Below, piece after piece: positions 10,611 through 21,810 of a stretch of 64,000 bases of DNA. This stretch comes from Platynereis dumerilii. Taxonomy: Eukaryota > Annelida > Polychaeta > Phyllodocida > Nereididae. Location: positions 3,193,988 to 3,257,987 of the forward strand of contig JAPTHN010000043.1 in assembly GCA_026936325.1 (NCBI GenBank), written 5' to 3'. The translations under genes and the position numbers were made by a program. Numbering within the stretch: the first letter of the stretch is position 1; each line of letters opens with the position of its first letter. Below the pieces are notes generated by a model. That model saw only the letters and a program-made list of their open reading frames with translations, did not search any database and was not told where the DNA came from.

Positions 10611-13600
10611 TTGAGTGGAGATATTGAAGTAAATCCAGGGCCTACCCAAATTCATGATAACTTGATACTTGGTCACACAAATATTCGAAGTATTCTTGCT
10701 CGTGTTTCAAATTCCACTTCATCATATGAAACGCACGTTTTGAAAATTGACCTTTTAAGGTGTTATCTACTTTCACATGATTATGATATCTTTGGTGTCT
10801 CTGAGTCATGGATTGATCAAGGAGTTTTGAACTCGGAATTGCTCATCTCTGGTTACCTTCCTCCTTTTCGTAAGGACAGAACTAGGCACTTTGGCGGCTG
10901 TCTGGTGTATGTTTCTGAAAACTTGCCTGCTAAACCACGCCCTGATTTAGAACCACAGTTATCTGAAATAGTCTGTGTAGAACTAAGACTGTCTGACTTG
11001 AAATTGTTAATTTGTAATGTATACAGAGCACCTGACTTTGACATCACGACCTTCTGTAATGATCTTGAAACTATTATTGATACTGCATCAACTGAGGGTC
11101 TTGGTGTCATGATTATGGGTGATTTTAATTGCAGAAATGTTGAGTTTTGGGCAGAAGATCACACAACTCCTGATGGTAGAGCCTTATCATTTTTCATGAC
11201 GAGCCACAATTTGACTGAATTGATACATGAACCTACTCGCTCAACGGTACATTCTAGTTCTTGTATTGACTTAATATTTACAGACAAGCCTGAACACATC
11301 TTGTCTAGTGGGACTCACAGCCAAATTGAAAATTGTGATCACAACATTATCTACACTGTATTAAAAAACTCTTTTAACAAAAGGAAGTCTTATGTTAGAA
11401 AGGTATGGAATTTTAAAAATGGAAATTATGACCGCTTGAGGTTTGCAGTTCTAAATGCTGATTGGCAGACATGTTTTGCCTCTAATGATGTTGACATTAT
11501 CACAAAAAATTGGATGAAGTTATTTCTATCTATTGTAGAGGACAACATTCCTCACCATTTGGTACAAATTCGACCAAATGATAAGTCATTTATGAATTCT
11601 AACATAAGGCTACTTCTTAGAAAGAAAGAGCGTCTTCGGTCAAAGTTTAAGCAAACAGGCAATCACCATGATTATGTAAATTATCAGGCATCTCGAAGAG
11701 AAGTTGTACGAGAAGTTCGTTCAGCAAAAATGCAAATTGCTCAAACCCTTTCAAATGTAACCAATGCAAGCACTTGGTGGCAAGTGGCCAGAAAATGTAG
11801 TTCAGTTAGTACATCTCAATCAATTTCTGCATTGAAGGATGGTCATAAACTTATCACTGACAATGCTGAAAAAGCTGAATTATTTAATAAACACTTCATT
11901 AGTCAATCATCTCTTGATACCTCCTCTATACCACTGTTAGACAATCCTGCCATTCCAACCATATGTATAAGTGATAAAACTATTCTACCCTATGAAGTAT
12001 ATGGTGTTCTTAGCAAGCTTGATGTTTCAAAGGCAACTGGACCTGATGAAATTGGTAACTTTATCTTAAAAGAAGTAGCATTGCCTCTTGCAGAACCCCT
12101 TTGTAAATTATTTAACTTTTCCCTTAGCAAAGGTATTTTTCCCAATGTTTGGAAAATTGCAAATGTTTTGCCTTTGTTCAAAAAGGGCGACCCCTCTTTG
12201 TGTACTAATTACAGACCTATATCCTTGCTACCGTGTATTGCAAAAGTTTTTGAAAAATTAATGTTTTGTCACATTTTTGGTTTTCTTAAAGAAAATCATT
12301 TACTTAATAGACAGCAGTCAGGGTTTATACCAAATGATAGTGCTATAAACCAGATGACTTATATTCTTGAAAAGCTTTACAGGTCTCTCGATATAAATGA
12401 GGATGTTATTGCCGTCTTTCTTGATCTTGCTAAAGCTTTTGATAAAGTTTGGCATAGAGGCCTCTTGTTTAAACTTAAAAATATTGGTATTACAGGAAAT
12501 ATTTTCAAATGGCTTGAGTCCTACTTGACAGGTCGTAAGCAATGTGTCACTATAACAGGTAATAAGTCATCTTTGATGGAAATACCAGCTGGTGTCCCTC
12601 AAGGTTCTGTGTTGGGTCCATTATTATTTCTCGTTTTTATTAATGACATAACTGATGGTCTCTCAAGCAATACCTATCTTTTTGCAGATGACACTTGTAT
12701 GTTCCAACCCGTCACGACAAACATACAATTGACTGCAAATCATGTAAATGATGATCTCCAAAAGGTGAAAAGCTGGGCTGACAAATGGCTAGTGACCATT
12801 AATGTAGACAAAACAGTCTACATGATTTTTAAAAGTGGTCGAGTTAGGCCATTAGTTGATTTGATAAAACTTGGAGACACCTACTTGAAACAGGTTGAAT
12901 GCCATTCCCACTTCGGTATGAATCTCCAAAGTGACCTCTCTTGGGAAAAGCATATATTGAGCATTATTGGCAAAGCAAATAGGCGTTTGGGTCTACTAAA
13001 GCAATATAAGTACACTGCCTCGAGGGGTGCACTTGAAAGATGCTATCTGACTTTTGTCAGACCGCTCCTTGAATATGGCAATATATTTTTTGATAGTTGT
13101 ACCAAGGAGCTGTCTGACAAACTTGAGGCTGTACAGTTGGAGGCTGCAAGAACTGTGACTGGGGCGAAGAGATATACCTCCCGTGAAGCTCTTTATAAAG
13201 AACTGGGATGGATCTCATTGGAACATCGGAGAAATCTTCACAAACTACAGAAACTTTACTACATCTATCACGGTTTAAGTCAAGAATACCTTTACGATGT
13301 TATTAATACTCTTCGCCCCACTCATGGGTATGCTACTCGAGGGATGGACCAATTTTACTTAAATTTACCTCAGATGCACAAAGAACTGTACAAAAAGAGT
13401 TTTTTGCCATCATCAGTTATGTTGTGGAATGGTCTCCATGCCAATGTAAAAAATTCAACAAGTCTGCTATCTTTTAAACTTAAATTAAAGAAAATATTCC
13501 TACAGCCGCCAGAGTTCTTTCCCCCTGGGCTGTCCAGAAAAGATGAAGTTATATTAGCACAACTTCGACTCGGCTTTTCCAATTTAAATTCTCACTTGTT

Positions 13601-13712
13601 TAGCAAAGGTTGTATTACTTCAGCACAGTGCAGTTGTGAGCAAAATGACGAAACAATTCATCATTACTTTTTGTGTGCCCAAGGTATCAAGTTGTCAGAG
13701 AAATCCTTATGA
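10611..13712 (+). CDS. LINE endonuclease-reverse transcriptase with N-terminal 2A-like peptide
   Basis: The 1033-codon frame opens with the 2A-like motif GDIEVNPGP (residues 3-11). No ATG is in frame: the frame is open from a TGA at 10596, and TTG is only the first convenient codon. An ATG at 10563 in another frame reads a hydrophobic leader, suggesting one small indel in the T-rich run before the motif. An APE endonuclease follows (N24, E65 in SESW, GDFN 170-173, DHN 243-245). The reverse transcriptase follows that: FKKGDP...NYRPISLLP, DLAKAFDKVWH (605 on), GVPQGSVLGP (661 on) and FADD (691-694), all catalytic residues present. The C-terminal CxC...H...C finger begins near the end. 2A-bearing APE LINEs of the CR1 group are known from sea urchin, amphioxus and molluscs. 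Clade assignment here is by eye. Confidence 0.93.
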   Translation: MSGDIEVNPGPTQIHDNLILGHTNIRSILARVSNSTSSYETHVLKIDLLRCYLLSHDYDIFGVSESWIDQGVLNSELLISGYLPPFRKDRTRHFGGCLVYVSENLPAKPRPDLEPQLSEIVCVELRLSDLKLLICNVYRAPDFDITTFCNDLETIIDTASTEGLGVMIMGDFNCRNVEFWAEDHTTPDGRALSFFMTSHNLTELIHEPTRSTVHSSSCIDLIFTDKPEHILSSGTHSQIENCDHNIIYTVLKNSFNKRKSYVRKVWNFKNGNYDRLRFAVLNADWQTCFASNDVDIITKNWMKLFLSIVEDNIPHHLVQIRPNDKSFMNSNIRLLLRKKERLRSKFKQTGNHHDYVNYQASRREVVREVRSAKMQIAQTLSNVTNASTWWQVARKCSSVSTSQSISALKDGHKLITDNAEKAELFNKHFISQSSLDTSSIPLLDNPAIPTICISDKTILPYEVYGVLSKLDVSKATGPDEIGNFILKEVALPLAEPLCKLFNFSLSKGIFPNVWKIANVLPLFKKGDPSLCTNYRPISLLPCIAKVFEKLMFCHIFGFLKENHLLNRQQSGFIPNDSAINQMTYILEKLYRSLDINEDVIAVFLDLAKAFDKVWHRGLLFKLKNIGITGNIFKWLESYLTGRKQCVTITGNKSSLMEIPAGVPQGSVLGPLLFLVFINDITDGLSSNTYLFADDTCMFQPVTTNIQLTANHVNDDLQKVKSWADKWLVTINVDKTVYMIFKSGRVRPLVDLIKLGDTYLKQVECHSHFGMNLQSDLSWEKHILSIIGKANRRLGLLKQYKYTASRGALERCYLTFVRPLLEYGNIFFDSCTKELSDKLEAVQLEAARTVTGAKRYTSREALYKELGWISLEHRRNLHKLQKLYYIYHGLSQEYLYDVINTLRPTHGYATRGMDQFYLNLPQMHKELYKKSFLPSSVMLWNGLHANVKNSTSLLSFKLKLKKIFLQPPEFFPPGLSRKDEVILAQLRLGFSNLNSHLFSKGCITSAQCSCEQNDETIHHYFLCAQGIKLSEKSL

Positions 13713-13837
13713 ATGAATTAAGAGATTTGCTTCATGAAAATGTAATTTCCACTGAACTTCTGTTATATGGTAGTAACGAACTTGAACCTAATGTTAATAT
13801 AGATATAATAATTCATGAGTACTTTAAATTACATTAA
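13680..13837 (+). pseudogene. C-terminal tail of the LINE ORF in a shifted frame
   Basis: After HYFLCAQ the main frame runs into a stop at 13710-13712. The next frame continues RYQVVREILMNELRDLL and stays open for about 50 codons to a TAA at 13835. The end of the zinc-knuckle region (C..Y...R) continues only in this frame. One frameshift near 13680 therefore cut the protein, and little else is wrong with this copy. Confidence 0.85.
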
Positions 13838-13906
13838 TGCATTCAATTGATTCTAAATTATAAGTGCAATATACTACTATTTTACTAACCCACTGAACCT
13901 GTAATT

Positions 13907-13919
13907 GAGCCTTTGGCTC
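13907..13919 (+). other. LINE 3' stem-loop
   Basis: GAGCC-TTT-GGCTC can form a five-pair stem 15-20 bp before the TAAATAAATA tail. Short 3' hairpins near the tail are used for template recognition by several LINE clades. Its role here is inferred from position only. Confidence 0.55.
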
Positions 13920-13998
13920 GTTGGTAAAGTAGTAAATAAATATGTTTAAACCAAAGTTGGAGATCATTAAATTGCTTTACTATTTTTTGGGAATTATT

Positions 13999-14124
13999 GG
14001 CAATCACTCAATGGCAATCACTCAATGGCAATCACTCAATGGCAATCACTCAATGACAATCACTCAATGGCAATCACTTAATGGCAATCACTCAATGGCA
14101 ATCACTCAATGGCAATCACTCAAT
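13999..14124. repeat. 14-bp minisatellite, second array
   Basis: Nine copies of GGCAATCACTCAAT, two with single changes. The flanks (TGGGAATTATT before; TTCAATAATCAATGCCAATC after) match those of the array at 8492-8603, and AAAGTTGGAGATCATTAAAT occurs on both sides. This gives a host array unit of about 221 bp. Confidence 0.95.
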
Positions 14125-14186
14125 GGCACTCACGGAGTTCAATAATCAATGCCAATCAATGATTATTGCAGGGAAAGTTGGAGATC

Positions 14187-14591
14187 ATTAAATGGCAATC
14201 ATTGAATGCATGGCTGAGGTATATCAATGCAAAAGCGGCACCATTTCGTCCGTGGGACAGAATTACAATGCATTGTGCAACCTTTTATCTTATGTTGCCT
14301 TTAGTTGGCAATGTTTGGTGTAGGCAAAATTTTGCTGCAAAAAGTTCAGTTGACTCTGCTTAAGATAACTAACAAGAGTGAGCGCATGGAATTTGCAGAA
14401 GGGATCATTGTTTGATTTTTAGTTATGAAATGATTCATTGATGGGCATTGGGCAACCTATTATCTACAGGAAATTCAATTTATGTGGAGAATGTTATTGA
14501 TACTCGTATTATATTGAGATGGAATGCAGGTTATAATAATAGGATTGTTGGGAGTGGTTTTGATGGTGATATAGAAGCATCAATAGTATTA
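14187..14591. other. intergenic DNA, nothing recognised
   Basis: A 65-codon open frame (14166-14363) has no recognisable motif. No repeat boundary was seen. Confidence 0.4.
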
Positions 14592-15569
14592 TAGGGGAGA
14601 GCGGGGCACAGTGAGACACTTTTTTTATTTTCAAGTGTTCCAAAATGTTGGCAGTAACGAGTTAAATGAGATCGGGTCTACATTATAGGTAATGACGTTG
14701 GGTACATTGTCAAGTAGTTTCAGGTTCCTACCTTTTACAGGTTTGGAGAAATTTTGAGCTACGTCCATGCTCGTTAAGTGTCTCACTGTGCCCCGTGGGC
14801 GGGGCACAGTGAGACAGCAGGCGGGGCACAGTGAGACAGGGCATCTGCTGCCATAACCCCCGATCCTCGGACCTGCAGAATTGTTCCATCAATTGTTGCT
14901 ACAGAAACTACTGTACTCTTATAATAGCAGCTGGCTAGGTGATTTTTTAGGTCCGTTTTTGAGCATGTTTCGAAATCTCACAGGACACATGCACGACTTA
15001 TTTAACCTGCCGCACCTGTTACATACTAATCAAAATTCATTCTGATGCTTCTCTTTGAATATGACTCACTAAAATCAGGAGTTTATTGCAGGCATTTTGT
15101 TTTTAATAGTGAATTGTAAGCTATGCCTTACATTCAGGTCATTTCGAGTGTATTTTACCATGTCTCACTGTGCCCCGCCTCCAACTGTCTCACTGTGCCC
15201 CACGCAGCTCTCTTTATAAAATTTTTGAATCATGCAGACCAGATGCCTGTATTGTGGTTCATTATCTCACTAAACTAAGGCAAATAATCAAGGTTTGAAT
15301 TCCTGGCAATTGATTTCCGTTATACCATTTTTCTTGGGAATTATAACAAAAAGTCGTTTAGCAAAATTATTTACTTTTAACGGCTAAAGACGTAAATATT
15401 GAAATTCCACTCTCGATATGCTGTGTAGGCATTCCGGATATAGGTCAGACTCTTACTTTCTTACTTTTTGTACTATACAAAAGAGGGTTGATCTGTAAAC
15501 AGTACCAGCTAGATGCTACGGGCTTTGTCTCACTGTGCCCGCCGTCTCACTGTGCCCCGCTCTCCCCTA
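14592..15569. mobile_element. iteron DNA element, word family W2 (GGGGCACAGTGAGACA), copy 1
   Basis: The 26-bp terminal inverted repeats start TAGGGGAGAGCGGGGCACAG and contain the first word. More copies follow in both orientations: two head to head at about 14782-14817, one at 14822, reverse copies at 15163, 15187 and 15525, and the right end. There is no transposase ORF. TA bounds both ends. An inverted copy with the same internal sequence is at 62441-63648. Confidence 0.87.
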
Positions 15570-16015
15570 CATACATGTACATTTGTTGGTAAAATGTAAA
15601 ATATGCAGGAAGTGCTATTATATATATTTTGTAAGCCCAGACGGAATTTCACGTATTACCCATAGATAATAAATTAATAGTTATTATCTTAATTTGTGTC
15701 CAATGTGATTGGATTTGAAGTATTGAAGTGCATCTTTGTTATGAATGATTAATTTATTAACTTAATTAAATCATTTCTATTTTATTGCCATATATTATTT
15801 GTTAAAGAGTTAATTGATTGAGGTCTAAGGTTAAATTTACCACTTTCATCAGTACAATTTATAGAGGCATTAGGTGAAGGTATTTTATGTATTAATTTGA
15901 TTTTAAGTGTACTTCTATCAACGATTCAATGTTGTATGTGCTGTTGATTAATAAAGCATTTGAATTTGTAACTATTTGTTCAATCATTCCTTAAGAACAT
16001 TACACAAGAATGAGC
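15570..16015. other. AT-rich DNA, no gene seen
   Basis: Very AT-rich with frequent stops in all frames. I see nothing to annotate. Confidence 0.5.
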
Positions 16016-16023
16016 CTTGGAGG

Positions 16024-17849
16024 CAGTGCCGGATTTACCACCAGAGCTCAGGGGGCACCAAGGTTCCAAAAAAAAAAAGTTGTGGGCCAAAAAAATGGTG
16101 TGTTGTTAAATTTTTTATCTCCCTTTCCATTTTTGTGGGAGAGGGCCCACAATGACTTCAACGTTCAAGGGGCCCCATGCAGTTCTTGAACTGCCCTTCT
16201 CTGATGGAAAGAAATATTAGGGCATTTCAATGATGTCAGCAAAACACTGCAATACCCAATACTTAAAATGAGTTTTCGTGCTGGCCAGCTTCTTGAAATT
16301 AGGGATAGATTTGATCATTTTGAAAGTATGGCCAAGGCGCTCTTGCCAGAAGTAGCGCAAACTGATAATTTGTCAGCTATTAGCTAATTGCCTTTTTCGC
16401 ATGAAAATTCAATTTTAAACCTCCATCTATCTTTGGGACTCTTGAGCAGGGGCTCAACTAGAGGTTGTGGGGCCCCAAGGATCAGGGAGGCTGGGCGCCC
16501 CTACCAACGTCATCGGACGTCATTTGCCAATCATTGGTTGAAAGTTTATATGTTGGTTCATTGAGCATAGCCTACCTTATATTGTTTCAACTGGATATAT
16601 CATTGGCTATTACCTGTATGATTTATATTTAATTAGGTACCAGAGCAGATTCCCATACCTCATTCATGCTGAAAGACTCCGGGTGCCCCTGAACTTCTCC
16701 AATATTTTTCAGACACTTTGGTGAATATGTGAATGACATTATAGGATCAGAACAGATCATATGCTTAAATTTCAACTAATTCAGTATTATGCCTCACAGC
16801 TATTATGTAACATTATTCCATTCAACAATTTTTATCAGAACACCTCCAAGTACATACTAACTATAATTCCTGACATTTTGGTGAAGATTGAGCAAGTATT
16901 TGCTTTGTTATGATTGGTCAAAATTATAGCACTGCTGAGTGAAAACTTACGGCCATGGCTGTACATAGTTCTGCCTGCCTCACTTTAAACTTACTTTGAA
17001 GGGCCCCACTAACACCTCATTCATGCTGAAAGACTTTGGGTGTGCCCAAACTGTTCCAACATTTTTCAGATACATAATTCTGCCAGTCTGACTTGTAGAT
17101 ATACTTTAAAGGGCTCCAACTAATACCTCCTTCATGCTGAAAGATTCCAGGCCCCCTGAAGTCCCAATATTTTTTTGGATACATCATTCTGCCCCCTGAC
17201 TTTTAGACTTACTTTAAAGGGCCCCGGCCATTAATTCCTCATTCATGCGGAAAAACTCAGGGGGCCCTGAACAAAAAGCCAATATTTTTCAGATACATTT
17301 TTCTGCCTGCCTCAATTTTAAGATTTACTTCAAAGAGGCCCCACTTCAGTTTTTACAGGGTTTCCATTATTATTTTGTGTAATATCCGCACAATTTGTGA
17401 TGTTTATTCTTTTGTGGGAGCCCCTAGGGCAACCCCAGGCAGGCCCATGGTAGTTGAGCCACTGCAGTCTTGAACAACTTCTAAAACACCTTTAAATGAG
17501 CTGAAATTTTACATGGGAGTCAGAGAGGGACTATATATATATGGAATACATTTAGAGGTTAGCCCGAATGAATTTCAGACTTTCTTTTTTTTTGACACTA
17601 CTGTTGCTCAAAGGTAACTTAAGAAAGCCTAATTAGTTTTGAAGTCTCTCACATTTTCCTTTTCAAAAGTTGCTTTTAATTGTACATGTCTGTTGATTGA
17701 GAATAAGGTATTGTATAGCCATAAAAAAGAAAAATGATGCATACATTTATTCTTTCTCACTAACGATTGCCGGTTAATCTTGACGGGATGGGGGGGGTAC
17801 CATGGTACCATGATTGCTTAGGGCATTAACAGGCCTAAATCCGGCCCTG
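16024..17849. mobile_element. hAT-type non-autonomous element, 1.8 kb
   Basis: The ends CAGTGCCGGATTTA and TAAATCCGGCCCTG are near-perfect inverted repeats of hAT type. They are flanked by a perfect 8-bp duplication, CTTGGAGG (16016-16023 and 17850-17857). Inside, about 17001-17345 holds three to four tandem units of roughly 109-116 bp, each with GGGCCCC, TTCATGCTGAAAGA and ATATTTTTCAGATACAT; a further partial unit lies near 16655. No transposase ORF is present. Confidence 0.87.
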
Positions 17850-18003
17850 CTTGGAGGGCTGCACTATCTGCCTCGGAAGTGAGTCCTTCCATGAGTAAGC
17901 TCTCAGGAGTCTGTCCGACCCAGGGTTGCCAAAAATCTGATTTTTAAAAATTAGATTTTTTTAAAATTCAGACTTAATTCAACCTATGGCATCGTAAGAT
18001 TTC

Positions 18004-18100
18004 AGTTGGATTGTTCTGGGGAGGGTTGGTCCAGTGGTAGTGTGCTAGGCTGCCAATCGCTGGGTCTAGGATTCGAATCCACCTCTTGCCTGGTCACATT
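18004..18100 (+). mobile_element. SINE S1, 3'-truncated copy
   Basis: The tRNA-like head only: GGTTGGTCCAGTGGTAGTGTG (A-box region) and ATTCGAATCC (B box), matching the S1 copy at 22674. The S1 tail is replaced by a run of GAGACCGAGGC-type repeats. Confidence 0.7.
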
Positions 18101-18191
18101 GTTGGAGTCGAGGCCAGGACATCCGAGACCGAGGCATGAGCATCCGAGACCGAGGCATTGACCCTTTGAGACCAAGACCGAGACTGACGCA

Positions 18192-18338
18192 CAGGGGCAT
18201 ATCTAGAAATGGCCTGGGGGGGGGGGCATTACATGGGGTTAATACGGGGTGCTCCACGGCTTTTCCTATCTCTTCCATTTTTTGGCCGGGGGGGGGGGCC
18301 TTGGCCCAATGGCCTCCCCCCCTCTAAATATGCCACTG
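18192..18338. mobile_element. hAT-type MITE, 147 bp
   Basis: The ends CAGGGGCATATCTAG and CTAAATATGCCACTG form imperfect TIRs. The flanks CTGACGCA and CTGAGGCA match at 7 of 8 positions, as expected for a hAT target duplication. It is inserted in a GAGACCGAGGC-rich simple repeat. Confidence 0.7.
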
Positions 18339-18608
18339 CTGAGGCATCAGCTGTCGAGACCGAGGCCGACTGAAAATGAATTATGGTTGAACTAATTGAA
18401 ATTATTTGGTCATGCGTCATGAACTGGTCTATTTTGCGTCGCAGGTCAAAAATGTCTATTTTTTCTATTTTCTGATATATCGTCACAGAAGCATAGCACT
18501 ATACAGTGTTTCAAACAGAACTTAATTATCTTGTATACTTATCGAGATATGGGCACTTTTGTGCCACCACCACTCATTGAAATATGTAGACTAAAGGGAA
18601 GGTTTTTA

Positions 18609-20305
18609 ATAGGCCAGTAAAAAGTGGGGTTGACCCTGGACCTCTTCATAACAGTACAAATTTGGTACCGAATGAATCCTTGAAATCTCTAGTTTTACCA
18701 AAAAAAATTCCCCAGAATTCCCATTCGGAGGATTTTTTTTATTCACGTTTCCATGGCAACACTCTTGAAAAAATTATAACCCACAAATGAACAACATTTT
18801 ATTGAATAACTTTCCTTCTGCTTTAAGGAACAATTTCAATTTTGGCACAAAGTACCTCCATGACCAACTCTCTCAGATGCATGCAAAAATTGTGATTTAC
18901 ATTGTGCTTGTGTGTTGCTATGGTAACAGAAATATAAAAAATCGTCAATTTTTTAAAAGATGGTCTTAAAATGTTTGATGTGGAGAGAAAAAATAAATAT
19001 AAAAGCAAAAATATGGTTATAATATTGAAAGAGCATCTCTTTGTGGACAATCTTAAAGAAAAATATTGGAAATATCTCATATGATATAGTCGCTATAGAG
19101 ACTGATTTACTGTTTGTTAAAAATTACTTGTACAAACCTGAAGCTAAGGAGGGGCCTGTTCCCACGTTTTCTTCCAATTAATTCGATCAATTGACTTAAT
19201 TTTGATATAATATTCATCTCTGAATGCAATTAACAATTTAAAAGTTTACCGTTGCCATGGAAACACTGCTGTAGCCAGTTCCATAGCAACAAACCTCAAA
19301 TGCATCTTTCTGATCAAATGCATAGCCAATGGTTTTTGCAATTTAATCATACATCTACCCAACCCTATTAGCTATATCAGTAAATTAGTTTTACAACATA
19401 AAACAAGTAGTTTGTTTTGTTTCTATGGTAACAAATGCCTCCGAACATCATCAATTTCTAAGATAGGGCAAAAAATAGGCAGTTTCTACAGTTTGCAGTC
19501 ATGTAATAAAGTTTCCAATGTAATTGTGGTTCTGAAAAGGCATTGGAACCTCAGTATTTAGTCAAAGAACACCCTCAACTTACAAAATGACAAACGGTTG
19601 CCATGGAAACAACAATAATATACCATAAACTGTCAATGATAGCTCAACTATTGATTGAAACTAATTCTTAAATTCTGTAATTGTACAAAATATAGTTGAC
19701 CGATTTTCACGTATGACACATCAAAAGATAGCTGGTAATGGCTTCTATTTTTTAAATTTAAAATTATTGTTGCCATGGCAACCAGTTATCAGTTATGTTC
19801 AGTTTCAACCAATTTTGAAAAACTTCATAAAATAAGCATTTGCCATATTAAATGATTAATATCCATGACAGATAGGATATAATTCATTTATTTCAAATCA
19901 TCTTATAAATTCTGAGACATTTTTGTATAAATTTGATTGGAATAAAGTTTATGACGGCAAGAAATATGGCAATATGATGATTCATAATATTGAAGTCAAG
20001 GAGATTTTCGTCGAGACATTATGAGGAAAAATGGAATTTCTAAGGTTTGAAAGGAGATATCTTAACGTATGATACATCATTTTAAAGCTTGAGGAAAGAT
20101 CTATCTTTTGCAATGAAAATTTCTGGTAACCATGGCAACGGAAATGGTATATCAGGCGAATCAGCCATTTTTGTTCCTGAGATTCTATTTTTTTTTATGT
20201 AACAAATTTATGCAAAAATTATCATGAAGATCAGTTCAAAACCATACATAATATAATTATATTTGATACTTAGTAGTTTTAAAATGACATGGTTACCATG
20301 GTAAC
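18609..20305 (+). repeat. left inverted arm with nine RFX-like palindromes
   Basis: X-box-like words (GTTRCCATGGYAAC type) start at 18747, 18914, 19251, 19277, 19419, 19597, 19769, 20126 and 20292. Spacing is mostly 140-180 bp or about twice that. Sequence between the words is AT-rich and without ORFs. Confidence 0.85.
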
Positions 20306-20764
20306 TGAAATATAAGGAATACATAATGCCAATTTTTATTACAGAGAAAAGACACTGAGGAAAATCAAATACTAATTGCTCTGTTTTCAGAGGTGGCCGT
20401 CTTAAATCCTAAGGGTTATTTGAAAATTTGCTGGAGGACGTAATATTTGCTTGATTTTCCTGAACGATTGCAATGTGATTTATGATTGGAAAAGATTTAC
20501 ATGTTTTTATAAGCGAGCAATTCCAATTTTTAGCCCTCCCTTCAAATACTTTCATAGGAGGATGAAAAGGATTCTATTTCAATATGAATATGAAAAGCAA
20601 TGGTCCTACACATTTCTTTTGTACTACACTGCTTGTAGGCGCAGACAAAGTCTGCAAATAAATCAATATGTTACTTGCAGTAATTGCTTGGATCACTTGG
20701 ATCAGTTGGATTTTGACGGTGTGTCACTCCTGACTGGAACCATGATTTTGTGACAATTTTCATT

Positions 20765-21810
20765 GTAGGGGAGACCGGGGCTGGTTGTCACAGGGGCAGG
20801 TTGTCACAGTGTGTAAAACTTAAATATCCTACTATTTCTATATAAAGCATGCAGGAGCACTGCCATTCTATATGAATGGCAAAAGGGGAGTGACTTAAAC
20901 CTATCTGGTGAATATATACCTATATCATTCGAAATCTTGATGTCCTATTGGACATTTTTTTAAATTCAGAATTCGGGGCAGGTTGTCACATTTTCGGGGC
21001 AGGTTGTCACACTCTCGGGGCAGGTTGTCACACTTTTGGTTATGAGCTCGGATGCAGAAAGTGGAACTCTATAGGGCAGATCTTGACCAAGAAAAGTTAT
21101 TTTGGACATATGAGGAATCCTTTACTTGCCCAGTGAAGACCTTAACAAACATGCTACTGTGTACAAGGGTGCTACAAATGAAGGCTTACCAATCAGCAGG
21201 AAAGCATTCTGATCTGGAGGAGGATTTTTACGATTTTTTTTGCAAATTTTATATATAAATTTGAAATCGATTTATTTAAACACAATGCAATGTCTGCATG
21301 CATCTTCAGCCGTAAATAGCATGTATAAAGCACAAATTTATATTTGTGCTAGTTTTTTGGTTTAAAAGCCAGGTCCTAATAGGTAACAACCAGCTCCAAA
21401 AAAGTGTGACAACCTGCCCCGCCTTTTTGTGACAACCTGCCCCGATTGATGAAAATTCCAAAAACGGGTGACCAAGGCCGTTGTTATCAAAATTTTCACT
21501 ATTTGTTGTTATCATGATTTAAAGAAATGTCTACATGGTAAGTGTATTAACTGTACCTTTTTCCACAACTATTTGATAAAGACTAGCATTGTATACAAGT
21601 TGAAGGTAAAAAATTACTTTTTGTCACAGGAAAATTTTAACAGACCGTGTGCCTACCAGACTCCCTTCCAGGGGTCAAAATTTTTCAAAAAGACTCCAGT
21701 GGGTTATAAAACAGTAAACAATGATTGGTTGAGCTGTGTGACTCCATAGTTTAGTGCAATAAAAAGTGTGACAACCTGCCCCTGTGACAACCAGCCCCGG
21801 TCTCCCCTAC
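20765..21810. mobile_element. iteron DNA element, word family W3 (GGGGCAGGTTGTCACA)
   Basis: Perfect 44-bp inverted repeats (20765-20808 and 21767-21810) begin GTAGGGGAGACCGGGGC and contain two words, a CTGGTTGTCACA variant and the consensus. Inside, three direct copies with a 21-bp period lie at about 20975-21035. Inverted copies lie at about 21380-21445, the outermost reading as a degenerate CAGCTCC form. TA bounds the ends. Short ORFs of 62-93 codons inside have no recognisable motif. It is nested in the foldback element. Confidence 0.88.

Larger units (their letters stand above)
8666..13952 (+). mobile_element. 2A-bearing CR1-group-like LINE insertion, probably 5'-truncated
   Basis: The segment lies between direct repeats AAAGTTGGTGATC (8653-8665) and AAAGTTGGAGATC (13953-13965), which differ at one base. 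A third copy of this 13-mer at 14174-14186 marks the next unit of the 221-bp host array. So the segment appears inserted into one array unit, with a TPRT-type target duplication. It holds in order a NADAR ORF, a 1.4-kb spacer, an endonuclease-reverse transcriptase ORF, a 3' stem-loop and a TAAATAAATA tail. The alternative is that the array units were duplicated by recombination and only the EN/RT part is LINE. Confidence 0.6.
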
